A stretch of 17,864 nucleotides of DNA from Fidelibacterota bacterium (GTDB lineage: Bacteria > Fidelibacterota > Marinisomatia > Marinisomatales > TCS55). Under the pieces are notes generated by a model, which did not search any database, was not told the origin of the DNA, and saw nothing but the letters and a program-made list of their open reading frames with translations. The stretch lies in assembly GCA_002713385.1 (NCBI GenBank), contig PAWC01000035.1, positions 1 through 17,864 of the forward strand, in the 5' to 3' direction. Below, piece by piece: positions 1 to 6,929 of this stretch; the first letter of the stretch is position 1; every line of letters begins with the position of its first letter. Position numbers and translations under genes: made by a program.

Positions 1-1
1 G

Positions 2-787
2 GTGTCTTTTGACGCCCCAAATATTTGGCTGCTGCTGAAAGAAGAGATGGCCAATGAACATACCAATTATGGAAATCGAGAACGTAAAATTGTTAAAAAT
101 AATCTGAAATTTACAATTGGTAAGGTAAGCCAATATTTTGGCGCCAGCGGCAGTGTTGATCTGAATGAGCGTAACCAGGTTGCAGATTTTCAACTGCAAA
201 AAGCCGGTTTTTCTGTTGCCAAAGTCAATGCCAATTTCACCGTTGACAGATCTTCAAAAACAACTTTCAGTATTGCTGACTTCAAAACAGAAGCTAAAAA
301 TATTGCCTTTGAATTTGATACTTACGATGAGATTCCCATGGTTGAAAAAGCAGCCTTTGAAATATCGCTGAAAAACCTGGAGATCAATGTGCCCCGGGAA
401 GTCCATCAGGAACCGCAATTCAAAGAAATTACTGATTATTTGAACATCAACAGCGGCAAATTCAGAATACGGGAAATTAACCTGACCATTAACTTTAATA
501 GGGGTAAGGATCTTAAAATAAAAGCAACAGCGGATACCCAGTTTGGGAAAGCAGTTGTTGACGGCAGTTTTTCTATCCGGCAGCCGATCAGATATGATTC
601 AGATTTTACCATAGATAACTTTACAGTTGAGATCAGCAACCTGTCTCGACCCATTGTTGAGTTTATTGATGTCTGGGAAGAAGGAACCGGTAATAAACTG
701 CCCCGCAAAGGCAAGTCTATTTATTTAGAAATGTATGGTGATATTGATAATCCCCAAATAAAGGGATTGGAAGATCTGAATTTTTAG
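2..787 (+). CDS. C-terminal part of an AsmA/TamB-like protein (5' truncated by window edge)
   Basis: The reading frame is open from the window edge and ends in TAG at 785-787, so the true start most likely lies upstream; the GTG at base 2 is only the first possible codon. The 261 visible residues have no catalytic motif, no transmembrane helix and no cysteines. They consist of alternating polar and apolar short strands with repeated patterns such as INLTINFN and FTVEISNL, ending in a segment IYLEMYGDIDNPQIKGL. A terminal GDI-(D/N)-NP-x-I-x-GL motif at the end of a long beta-rich protein is typical of AsmA/TamB/YhdP-type proteins that bridge the inner and outer membranes and carry lipids or help outer-membrane assembly. 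Family membership is inferred from composition and this ending only. The gene converges on selC, with no bases between its stop codon and the tRNA 3' end. Confidence 0.7.
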   Translation: MSFDAPNIWLLLKEEMANEHTNYGNRERKIVKNNLKFTIGKVSQYFGASGSVDLNERNQVADFQLQKAGFSVAKVNANFTVDRSSKTTFSIADFKTEAKNIAFEFDTYDEIPMVEKAAFEISLKNLEINVPREVHQEPQFKEITDYLNINSGKFRIREINLTINFNRGKDLKIKATADTQFGKAVVDGSFSIRQPIRYDSDFTIDNFTVEISNLSRPIVEFIDVWEEGTGNKLPRKGKSIYLEMYGDIDNPQIKGLEDLNF

Positions 788-880
788 CGGGAACGCCTGG
801 GAATCGAACCCAGCTCCCCGTTTGTGGCGGGGACGATGGTTTTGAAGACCACGAGGGGCACCAGCCTCCTAATCATTCCC
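788..880 (-). tRNA. selC: Selenocysteine tRNA, anticodon UCA
   Basis: Read on the minus strand, this 93-nt gene folds as a bacterial tRNA-Sec. It has a GGGAAUG/CGUUCCC acceptor stem, a D stem GGAGGC/GCCCCU with the short 4-nt loop UGGU, an anticodon stem GUGGU/ACCAU around the loop CUUCAAA (anticodon UCA), a long variable arm UCCCCG/CGGGGA with a 7-nt loop, and a T arm CUGGG/CCCAG with loop UUCGAUU. The long variable arm, extended 6-bp D stem, UCA anticodon and G discriminator are the hallmarks that separate tRNA-Sec from tRNA-Ser. CCA is not encoded. Two oddities: the eighth acceptor position is A against G (unpaired), and one D-stem position is A against C. It lies 4 nt after the stop of the SPOR-domain gene on the same strand, so it may be processed from that transcript. 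Its presence implies that selenoproteins and selA/selB/selD occur elsewhere in the genome. Confidence 0.95.
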
Positions 881-884
881 AAAT

Positions 885-1691
885 TTATTTTGGCCTGTTT
901 AGGACTCGGTAATTTACACCATATTGTGCTTTAATTTTTTTTCCGACGTTTCCAGCTTCATGTTCTGAATTAAATCGGACTACGCGAACTGCATGTAGTC
1001 GCATGCCATTTGACATGACTTCAACTATCTCTATGGGATAACCTGCATTTTTGATCATATTCTTCAACCGTTTAGCATTATTATATTTTCCAAAAGCACC
1101 TAATTGAACGATCCACGGTTGGTTCAAATCCTTTGCGATGGATGCTTTAGTTTTTCCATCATCTTTGCTGATTAGTTTTTGCAACTTTAAATCAAATCTC
1201 TGCACTTTAAAACCATAATGATCCACCTTCAATTCAGAATTAAGAGCTTTGATTTTGGAAACATAATATTTTGCACTGTCTATTTCCCCGGTTGCTTTGA
1301 AACTTAAAACCAGTAAATCAACTGATCTTTGCATATGGTTACTGTTTTTATACTTTAATGTAATTTTCTTCAACTGCTGGCTGGCTTGCCCATAAAGTCC
1401 CCGGGCATACAAATATTCACCAATTTTCATTTCAGCGTCATCAGTATACTCACTATAAGGATATTTTTCTATGAATTGCCGAAATTGAATGATTGTTAAA
1501 TCACCATTATCATTCATTAAAGCTTGCAGATATGTAATTGCAGGATCGTAGGGATATTTTGACTTGAGTTCAGGGAGTTGATCCTTGACTTCCTGGATCT
1601 GCCCTTCTTCAAGTAATTGGAAATATATATTAAAGTTTTGTGCAGAAAGAAAAGTTGAAATGAAAATCGGCCAATATATCCACAGCTTCAA
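885..1691 (-). CDS. Secreted SPOR-domain protein with TPR-like helices
   Basis: A 268-residue protein. Residues 1-17 form a signal peptide (hydrophobic stretch followed by LSAQ, a plausible signal peptidase I site). Residues about 20-135 are helical, with repeats resembling tetratricopeptides of the YbgF/BamD kind (for example YPYDPAITYLQALM and YPYSEYTDDAEMKIGEYLY). Residues about 188-266 fit a SPOR domain, beginning PWIVQLGAFGKYNNAKRL, the usual opening with the conserved Q-x-G-x-F/Y. SPOR domains bind denuded peptidoglycan glycan strands, mainly at division sites, so the product probably acts in the periplasm on the cell wall. The start is TTG at 1689-1691, two bases after the lapB stop; the next Met is near residue 59 and would remove the signal peptide, so TTG is strongly preferred. 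It is the last protein gene of the miaB-lapA-lapB run and its TAA lies 4 bp before selC. Confidence 0.85.
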   Translation of the reverse strand: MKLWIYWPIFISTFLSAQNFNIYFQLLEEGQIQEVKDQLPELKSKYPYDPAITYLQALMNDNGDLTIIQFRQFIEKYPYSEYTDDAEMKIGEYLYARGLYGQASQQLKKITLKYKNSNHMQRSVDLLVLSFKATGEIDSAKYYVSKIKALNSELKVDHYGFKVQRFDLKLQKLISKDDGKTKASIAKDLNQPWIVQLGAFGKYNNAKRLKNMIKNAGYPIEIVEVMSNGMRLHAVRVVRFNSEHEAGNVGKKIKAQYGVNYRVLNRPK

Positions 1692-1693
1692 AG

Positions 1694-2746
1694 TTAGCTG
1701 CTTTTCTTTTCATCTGTTAAAAGATTGATAATTTTATCTATTTGTTGAGATAATTCATGGGGCGGTGCGACTGTTAAACTCAATTTCAATTTCATCAAAC
1801 GTGTATGAACAGAATTGTCAAATTTTTCCATGGCAGAATCCACCAGATCCAACGCTTGCTGGCGTTCGCCTTTTTCTTCCAACACATTGGCCATGTGTGC
1901 CAGTGCATTGAGATTACCAGGATCCTGATCAAGCATGCGCTTATAGAATTTTTCAACTTCACTATACCTGCCTAAATCATAAAGCGCCGTTTCGATTTTA
2001 GAAAATATATTGCCGGCATTATCCGGATCCAACAGTGCAAACTGTTCCCAATGTTCTATGGCCTTGATCAAATCCCTGTTCTCTGCATAAAAGTCCCCCA
2101 GCCGGCGGTGCGCCTGGCCATAATTGGGATCAATTTCCAATGCTTTTTGAAAACAGTGCAGCGCTCCATTCCGATCATCTTTACTGAGCTTATCCAACCC
2201 TTCAAATACTTGAAATTGAGCCAGCTTGCTGGGATCCTGCTGTTGTTTTATTTTCTGAATATCCTTTGCCAGCTTGGCAGCAAGAATCCAATCCCGCTCG
2301 CGTTCAGCTATATTCAACAAAAATTCCAAAGCCCACGTATTCTTTTTTTCAATCTTGAGTATGAATTCAGCTTCCTGTTTTGCTTTGATAAAATTATCAA
2401 AACTTAAAAAATCCAACGCCAGGGAACGGTGAATATCGATCTTGACATCATTATCCAAATTTGGCCGGACAGTGAGGGATTGATGAATTTTTAAGGCTTG
2501 TTGTGCATGCCCCTGTTCGCGCAGAATTTCACCCATTTGCAGGTAGGCGTCTATGTGGTTCGTATCCTGCTTTACCACATCACGCAACAATTTGAGGGCG
2601 GTTTTGGAATCGCCGCGGACGATGGCGTTCAGGGCATCGGTATAAAGGGATTCGAAGCGGCGAGGTTTTTTAGGACGAAAGTAAACCGCGGCGGCAATAC
2701 CGGCGGCTATCAGGATAATGACAGCGATCAGGAGCGTTGAATTCAA
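1694..2746 (-). CDS. lapB: LapB/YciM-like TPR membrane protein lacking the rubredoxin tail
   Basis: A 350-residue protein with one N-terminal membrane anchor (residues about 4-22, followed by positive FRPKKPRR) and tetratricopeptide repeats from about 34 to 325, for example GALHCFQKALEIDPNYGQAH and KFYKRMLDQDPGNLNALA. This is the architecture of LapB (YciM), which in Escherichia coli sits in the inner membrane and links LPS synthesis to FtsH-dependent turnover of LpxC. Adjacency to lapA supports the call. E. coli LapB ends with a rubredoxin-like metal-binding domain with four cysteines; this protein has only one cysteine (in HCFQK) and ends soon after the last TPR, so that domain is missing. 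The start is TTG at 2744-2746, two bases after the lapA stop. The next Met is in the second TPR and would delete the anchor. Regulation of LPS is inferred from the family; the precise role here is unproven. Confidence 0.8.
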   Translation of the reverse strand: MNSTLLIAVIILIAAGIAAAVYFRPKKPRRFESLYTDALNAIVRGDSKTALKLLRDVVKQDTNHIDAYLQMGEILREQGHAQQALKIHQSLTVRPNLDNDVKIDIHRSLALDFLSFDNFIKAKQEAEFILKIEKKNTWALEFLLNIAERERDWILAAKLAKDIQKIKQQQDPSKLAQFQVFEGLDKLSKDDRNGALHCFQKALEIDPNYGQAHRRLGDFYAENRDLIKAIEHWEQFALLDPDNAGNIFSKIETALYDLGRYSEVEKFYKRMLDQDPGNLNALAHMANVLEEKGERQQALDLVDSAMEKFDNSVHTRLMKLKLSLTVAPPHELSQQIDKIINLLTDEKKSS

Positions 2747-2748
2747 AA

Positions 2749-3066
2749 CTACTCGTCTCCGTCATCCAGGTCGTAGATCCCTTCATCGATAGCCACATTA
2801 CGCAGGTCATTTAATTCATCTGATAACCTGCGGTTTTTAGTACGTAAAGAACGTAATTCTGATTTGCCGGAAAGTATATTGGCAACGGCTACCCCAAAGC
2901 CGATCAGTAACCCCACTGAAAGAGCGCCGATCATAACAAAAGCAACTTTCACTTCCTCATATTGTGCAAATATCAGGTCAATGTTAACCACATCCGTATT
3001 CTGCATTAGGAACAGCAGGACAACAATTAAGGCGATAAGTGTAACAAATATTTTAACAAGTTTCAT
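2749..3066 (-). CDS. lapA: LapA-domain (DUF1049) inner-membrane protein
   Basis: A 105-residue protein with two transmembrane segments (about 7-23 and 41-66) and a short cytoplasmic coiled coil (about 67-92, SELRSLRTKNRRLSDELNDL), ending in an acidic tail. The signature QNTDVVNIDLIF just after the first helix is the characteristic N-(x)n-V-x-(V/I)-x-(F/L) feature of LapA/YciS-like proteins. In E. coli LapA works with LapB in assembly of lipopolysaccharide at the inner membrane. Here the ATG overlaps the miaB stop as ATGA, and lapB starts 2 nt downstream, so the three genes are almost certainly one transcription unit with coupled translation. Length is as expected for the family. Confidence 0.88.
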   Translation of the reverse strand: MKLVKIFVTLIALIVVLLFLMQNTDVVNIDLIFAQYEEVKVAFVMIGALSVGLLIGFGVAVANILSGKSELRSLRTKNRRLSDELNDLRNVAIDEGIYDLDDGDE

Positions 3067-4391
3067 ACTGCGTGCGCTTCTTCTTGGTATAACAAATCTC
3101 CATGTAAACTAATGCCTTTCGCTGCTGTAATCAATACCGGAACGAAGTCTTTTATTTTGCTATTTCCTTTATCAAAAATTACCCATTTGTTGGAGTCTGT
3201 CCTACCAGCCCAATAAGCCGAAGATTTTTTGCTTTCCTTTTCAACAAGTACTATTTCAATCTTGCCAATACTTTCCAAATTTCTTTCCAAGGTATGCTTT
3301 TTCTGTAATTCAATAACGCGCTGCAAACGCTCTTTTTTTTCTTCTTCAGAAATATGATCACTGAATTCAGCTGCTTTGGTCCCGGGACGTGAGGAATATT
3401 TGAATGTAAAGGCGGAATCAAATTTGACCCTTTCCATGACTTCCAGTGTTTCTTCAAACTCCTCATTTGATTCACCGGGAAAGCCAACTATAATATCCGT
3501 GCTGATACCTGCATCTGGCAGCGTGTCACGAATATGATCGGCTAAACCGATAAAATGCTCCTTTGTATACGTGCGATTCATGCGCTTGAGAATACGGTTG
3601 TTGCCGGCTTGCAGCGGCAAATGGACATAATTGCAAATAGTGTCATGTTCAGCCATGACTGCCAACAGTTCTGTATTGATATCCTGTGGATGAGGTGATG
3701 TATAACGAATTCTTTTTACACCTTTTACGTTCGCAACTGCTTCCAATAATTCCGAAAAACCTTCATGCTCATGCTTGTATGAATTCACATTCTGGCCAAG
3801 CAAAGTAATTTCTACAAATCCATCTAAAACAGCTTGTTCAATCTCAGCAACAATGCTGGCAATGCTTCTGCTCCGCTCACGGCCTCTGGTAAAAGGTACA
3901 ATACAAAACGTGCAAAACTTATCACAACCGCGCATGATGGAGATCCAGGCATTGATACCTTCATTGCGGCTGGGGAAAAGATCATCATATACTTCATACC
4001 GGGATAGTTTTGTATCAACAACACTTTCAGAATTCTCAACTTTTCTATTCAGGATCTCTGGCAGTTTACGGTATGAATCTGGACCCAGAACAATATCCAC
4101 GTAAGGTTTACTTTCCAGAATATCATCCTTCAAATTTTGTGCCATGCAGCCCAGAACTCCAATGATTGTAGCGGGCTTTAGTTTTTTAATGAGATTGTAT
4201 CTGCCCAGCTGTGAATGCACTTTTTCTTCCGCGTGCTCTCGGATGGCACAGGTGTTTACAAAAATAGCATCAGCACTTTTGATATCGCTGGCCGGTTGGT
4301 AGCCCTCTTTTTGCAGTAATCCTTCAACCAATTCAGAATCGGCAACATTCATCTGACAGCCATAGGTTTCTATAAAGTAAGATCTATGCAT
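3063..4391 (-). CDS. miaB: tRNA-2-methylthio-N6-dimethylallyladenosine synthase MiaB
   Basis: A 442-residue radical SAM methylthiotransferase that converts i6A37 to ms2i6A37 in tRNAs reading UNN codons. The N-terminal MTTase domain has the three cysteines for the auxiliary 4Fe-4S cluster: Cys12 (ETYGCQMN), Cys48 (VNTCAIRE) and Cys82 (LGCMAQ). The radical SAM CxxxCxxC is Cys156-Cys160-Cys163 (GCDKFCTFCIVPFTRGRERSR region). The C-terminal roughly 65 residues form the TRAM tRNA-binding domain. ETYGCQMN, and the length, favour MiaB over MtaB or RimO. The start is ATG at 4389-4391 without a Shine-Dalgarno sequence, 35 bp after the M23 gene. It leads the lapA-lapB-SPOR-selC run. The selC anticodon loop in this window has the A36-A37-A38 recognition feature used by MiaA, so tRNA-Sec could be a substrate, as inference only. 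Confidence 0.96.
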   Translation of the reverse strand: MHRSYFIETYGCQMNVADSELVEGLLQKEGYQPASDIKSADAIFVNTCAIREHAEEKVHSQLGRYNLIKKLKPATIIGVLGCMAQNLKDDILESKPYVDIVLGPDSYRKLPEILNRKVENSESVVDTKLSRYEVYDDLFPSRNEGINAWISIMRGCDKFCTFCIVPFTRGRERSRSIASIVAEIEQAVLDGFVEITLLGQNVNSYKHEHEGFSELLEAVANVKGVKRIRYTSPHPQDINTELLAVMAEHDTICNYVHLPLQAGNNRILKRMNRTYTKEHFIGLADHIRDTLPDAGISTDIIVGFPGESNEEFEETLEVMERVKFDSAFTFKYSSRPGTKAAEFSDHISEEEKKERLQRVIELQKKHTLERNLESIGKIEIVLVEKESKKSSAYWAGRTDSNKWVIFDKGNSKIKDFVPVLITAAKGISLHGDLLYQEEAHAV

Positions 4392-4426
4392 AGGAATAAA
4401 AAACTGAAGTTTGAATAAGGTTCAGC

Positions 4427-5353
4427 TTATTGCAGGTAACCACTGAAAAAATAATCCAGGGGATTCTGCGGCGTGCCATAGTGATGGACTTCATAATGCA
4501 GGTGCGGAGCAGTTGAACGGCCAGAGTTTCCTGATTTACCAATAATATTGCCCCGTTTGACCTTCTGACCCTTTTTCACATTGAAAGTTGAAAGGTGGCC
4601 GAATAGTGTGCTGTAGCCGTAACCATGATCGATCTTGACGACATTGCCATAGCCGCCGCGATAACGGGCTTCCTTAACAGTGCCGTCAGCCGGAGCTAAT
4701 ACAACTTCACCAGAATTGATAGTAATGTCTTGACCATAATGAAAACGAACTTTGTCGTTAAGGGGATCTTTGCGGTATCCAAAATTGGAATTCAGATATC
4801 CGCCTGCAATGGGCCGGATAGAGGGTATGGCGTGAATCATTTTTACATCTTCAGTGACTTTGTTGTAAATATCACTATAACTTGATAATTCCAGTTTCAC
4901 CTTTCTGGATAATGTTTGCACATCCATTTCCAGAGATTTGATGCGGTTAGTCAGCACATCATCAACGCTGGTGTTTTCTGCAAGGCGTACACCGCCAATA
5001 CCCAGTTTGCGAATATCCTTATCGATCTGGGGCATATCTGCATAGGTACGGATCGCTTTATCTTTTTCTTCAATGGATTTCATATTACTAGACATCGCAG
5101 CTACATCATCTTGAAGTTCTTCAAGGGTTGTTGATAACATGGCATAATTTTGTTTAATCTTTGCCAGGTTTGATTTATAAAAAATATTAGTTAATGAATC
5201 AGCGCTAAAAAAGAAAATAGCTGCAAGTATAATGACTGCCATGGATGCAAATGTGAATAAACGCCGACGGGATAAATTATGCTGGCGGACACCGTGATCA
5301 TCTTGCGAAATAATTATATATTGTTTTTGAATATTTTTTCTGCGGCCAAACAT
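4427..5353 (-). CDS. Membrane-anchored M23 family peptidoglycan endopeptidase
   Basis: A 308-residue protein with a cytoplasmic, basic N-terminus, one transmembrane helix (about 33-50), periplasmic coiled coils (about 58-100 and 130-170) and a LytM/M23 domain (about 184-300). The zinc and catalytic residues are all present: His205 and Asp209 in HYGQD, His253 in FGHLS, and His284/His286 in HLHYEV. It is therefore expected to be active in cutting peptide cross-links in peptidoglycan rather than being a degenerate EnvC/NlpD-type activator. The coiled coil before the domain is common in envelope M23 proteins and may regulate access to the active site. The ATG is at 5351-5353, with no Shine-Dalgarno sequence. 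The gene sits between the sigma factor (59 bp upstream) and miaB (35 bp downstream), consistent with the envelope theme of the operon. Substrate specificity cannot be told from the sequence. Confidence 0.92.
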   Translation of the reverse strand: MFGRRKNIQKQYIIISQDDHGVRQHNLSRRRLFTFASMAVIILAAIFFFSADSLTNIFYKSNLAKIKQNYAMLSTTLEELQDDVAAMSSNMKSIEEKDKAIRTYADMPQIDKDIRKLGIGGVRLAENTSVDDVLTNRIKSLEMDVQTLSRKVKLELSSYSDIYNKVTEDVKMIHAIPSIRPIAGGYLNSNFGYRKDPLNDKVRFHYGQDITINSGEVVLAPADGTVKEARYRGGYGNVVKIDHGYGYSTLFGHLSTFNVKKGQKVKRGNIIGKSGNSGRSTAPHLHYEVHHYGTPQNPLDYFFSGYLQ

Positions 5354-5379
5354 GGTTTGATTTGTTTTCTACTAGCTGT

Positions 5380-5409
5380 ATTTTAAGATTTTGTACCTAT
5401 ATAAACCAA
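5380..5409 (-). promoter_or_regulatory. Possible promoter for the M23-miaB-lapAB-SPOR-selC genes
   Basis: On the minus strand, TTGGTT (5404-5409) and TAAAAT (5380-5385) are separated by 18 bp, 27 bp ahead of the M23 start codon. This is a weak sigma-70-like pair in AT-rich sequence, so it may be coincidental. It occupies the largest gap (59 bp) in the leftward block, which is the reason to consider it. Confidence 0.28.
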
Positions 5410-5412
5410 ATG

Positions 5413-6252
5413 CTAAGCGAGGTATAACCTTAATAACTGTGAAGTAGTAGATTTTCGCAAACGCTGTAATGCACGTTCCTTGATCTGCCGTATCCGTTCG
5501 CTGGATAGATCCAACTGTGTACCGATCTGTTCCAGTGTTTTTGGGTCATCTTCTCCCAGTCCATAATATTCAGTTAGGATGTGTGCTTCACGGTCTTTCA
5601 ATTTATTAATAAGGTTCTTGATCTCATTTTTCAATGATTCCTGCATTAACTGCATTTCTGGACGGGGATCGTTCGATATCAAATATTCGATCAAGGGGCG
5701 ATCTTCTGCACTGCTGTCTTCCAATGAAACTGGACCGGAGTAAGATTTCACGAGGTCTTCTATCCATTTGACTGTTGTATCGGAAATTTCTGCCATTTCT
5801 TCCGTGGTTGGCTCCCGCTCGAATTCTTGTTCAAGTTCCAATGATTTACGATATAACTTGCCCATGGATTCTGTGATGTGTGAGGGCAACCGCACTACAC
5901 GGCCTGTTTTCTGGATGGCTGTACGAATGCGCTGGGTGATCCACCATACCGCATAGGATATAAATTTGAAACCCCGTGTTTCATCAAAGGTGTTCACAGC
6001 CCTGATCAGACCCAGATTGCCTTCATTGATAAGATCTTCAAAGGGCACCCCCTGTCCCTGGAATTTCTTGGCCATAGCAACCACGAAGCGTAAATTATGC
6101 GTAACCAGTTTTTGAAAGGCTTCCGTATCCCCTGTTTTGGCTTGTTGCGCTATGGCAACTTCTTCCTGGGGAGAAAGGGGTTCTATTTTTTTTATTTCTT
6201 TTAAATAAAGGTCAAGGGCTTTGCGCCCTGTAGAGGAAGATGGTTTGGTCAA
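5413..6252 (-). CDS. Primary-type sigma-70 factor (RpoD/SigA-like, no region 1.1)
   Basis: A 279-residue RNA polymerase sigma factor. Region 1.2 spans about 10-40 (DLYLKEIKKIEPLSPQEE). Region 2 spans about 43-115, including NLRFVVAMAKKF, the core-binding DLINEGNLGLIRAV and the promoter-melting and -10 recognition stretch FKFISYAVWWITQRIR. Region 3 covers about 118-195, and region 4 about 205-270 with the -35 helix-turn-helix TLEQIGTQLDLSSERIRQIK. It lacks region 1.1 and the long non-conserved insert of E. coli RpoD, as in the short primary sigma of Bacteroidota; whether it is the housekeeping factor or a group 2 paralog cannot be settled here. The start is TTG at 6250-6252, overlapping the stop of the upstream gene as TTGA; no ATG exists before residue 60, so TTG is required. 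It is probably translationally coupled to the coiled-coil gene. Confidence 0.93.
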   Translation of the reverse strand: MTKPSSSTGRKALDLYLKEIKKIEPLSPQEEVAIAQQAKTGDTEAFQKLVTHNLRFVVAMAKKFQGQGVPFEDLINEGNLGLIRAVNTFDETRGFKFISYAVWWITQRIRTAIQKTGRVVRLPSHITESMGKLYRKSLELEQEFEREPTTEEMAEISDTTVKWIEDLVKSYSGPVSLEDSSAEDRPLIEYLISNDPRPEMQLMQESLKNEIKNLINKLKDREAHILTEYYGLGEDDPKTLEQIGTQLDLSSERIRQIKERALQRLRKSTTSQLLRLYLA

Positions 6253-6707
6253 GATTTTGGCGTATCTGGATCAGAGGATTTTCCGTGTGATTCTTCTTCT
6301 GAAGCCTTGGTTTCTTCAACAACTTCAGTTTCGATATCCTGTTCTGCGGCAGCAACGTCATTTTCCTGGAGATTAAATTCATCCTTTACTTTTTGAATTT
6401 CACCCTCTTTATCTGTGATCTTCCCTTGGGTCTGTTCTATCTTCTGTAACGAGCGATAGAATTCTTTATTGCCTGTAAAATTGACCATATTCTCTTCTTT
6501 AGCGTGGTAGGCTACAAGTCTTCCAAGATTTTCATACGTTTTAGCTAAATCCCGCTGCAGGTGATGAATTTCAATTTTGATCTTACTGATCTTGGTAAGT
6601 TCTTCTGTTTTGGCTACTGCAATCTTGCTGACTTCCTCTGCTTTTTCTACAGCGACGGAGCCCCAATCTTTCATGTTTTTTTTCAGATCATCCCAGAGTT
6701 TGGTCAT
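6249..6707 (-). CDS. Small coiled-coil protein of unknown function
   Basis: A 152-residue protein with no signal peptide, membrane helix or cysteine. Residues 1-45 are amphipathic and rich in Lys and Glu (KAEEVSKIAVAKTEELTKIS). Residues 45-115 form a coiled coil with an inserted segment YHAKEENMVNFTGNKEFY, and the last 35 residues are acidic and probably disordered. The pattern (N-terminal amphipathic helix, then IKIEIHHLQRDLAKTYENLGRLVAY) recalls small uncharacterised cytoplasmic coiled-coil proteins found next to envelope or stress genes; I cannot name a family. The start is ATG at 6705-6707 with a clear GAGGA at 6713-6717, one of the few good Shine-Dalgarno sequences in this window. Its TGA overlaps the TTG start of the sigma-factor gene. 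A role in controlling that sigma factor is possible from position alone and is unproven. Confidence 0.82.
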   Translation of the reverse strand: MTKLWDDLKKNMKDWGSVAVEKAEEVSKIAVAKTEELTKISKIKIEIHHLQRDLAKTYENLGRLVAYHAKEENMVNFTGNKEFYRSLQKIEQTQGKITDKEGEIQKVKDEFNLQENDVAAAEQDIETEVVEETKASEEESHGKSSDPDTPKS

Positions 6708-6761
6708 ATATTTCCTCGCATAGTAAAATTGAATTTATAAGCGTATTAATTAGTTAAGCAA

Positions 6762-6929
6762 TCAATTGCTATTTTTAATTACCGTATTTGCGGCATAAAA
6801 AATTCCTGCACCGATTATCAATGCATTCAACTCCAGCATCACATTGTTATCGCGTATACCGATGTAGAGACCAGACAATGTTATAATCATGGCAAAAAAT
6901 TGCAAGCTCCTAAGCAGGGCGAACTTCAT
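6762..6929 (-). CDS. Putative 55-residue small membrane protein
   Basis: A short frame from ATG (6927-6929) to TGA (6762-6764) encodes 55 residues with two hydrophobic segments, about 11-25 (FFAMIITLSGLYIGI) and 34-48 (LNALIIGAGIFYAAN), joined by a charged turn IRDNN. This is the pattern of a two-helix membrane hairpin. It overlaps the 3' end of the flavoprotein gene by 20 bp and otherwise fills the only sizeable gap between that gene and the coiled-coil gene. Without it that gap would be 202 bp in a block where other gaps are below 60 bp. No family is recognised. The start could instead be the internal ATG at residue 14. Confidence 0.6.
   Translation of the reverse strand: MKFALLRSLQFFAMIITLSGLYIGIRDNNVMLELNALIIGAGIFYAANTVIKNSN

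Noticed and set aside
6757..6770. Inverted repeat AGCAAT/ATTGCT followed by T-rich sequence on the + strand
   Set aside because: It looks like a small terminator only on the + strand, where there is no gene; it is a short AT-rich repeat overlapping the stop of the 55-residue frame and probably chance.
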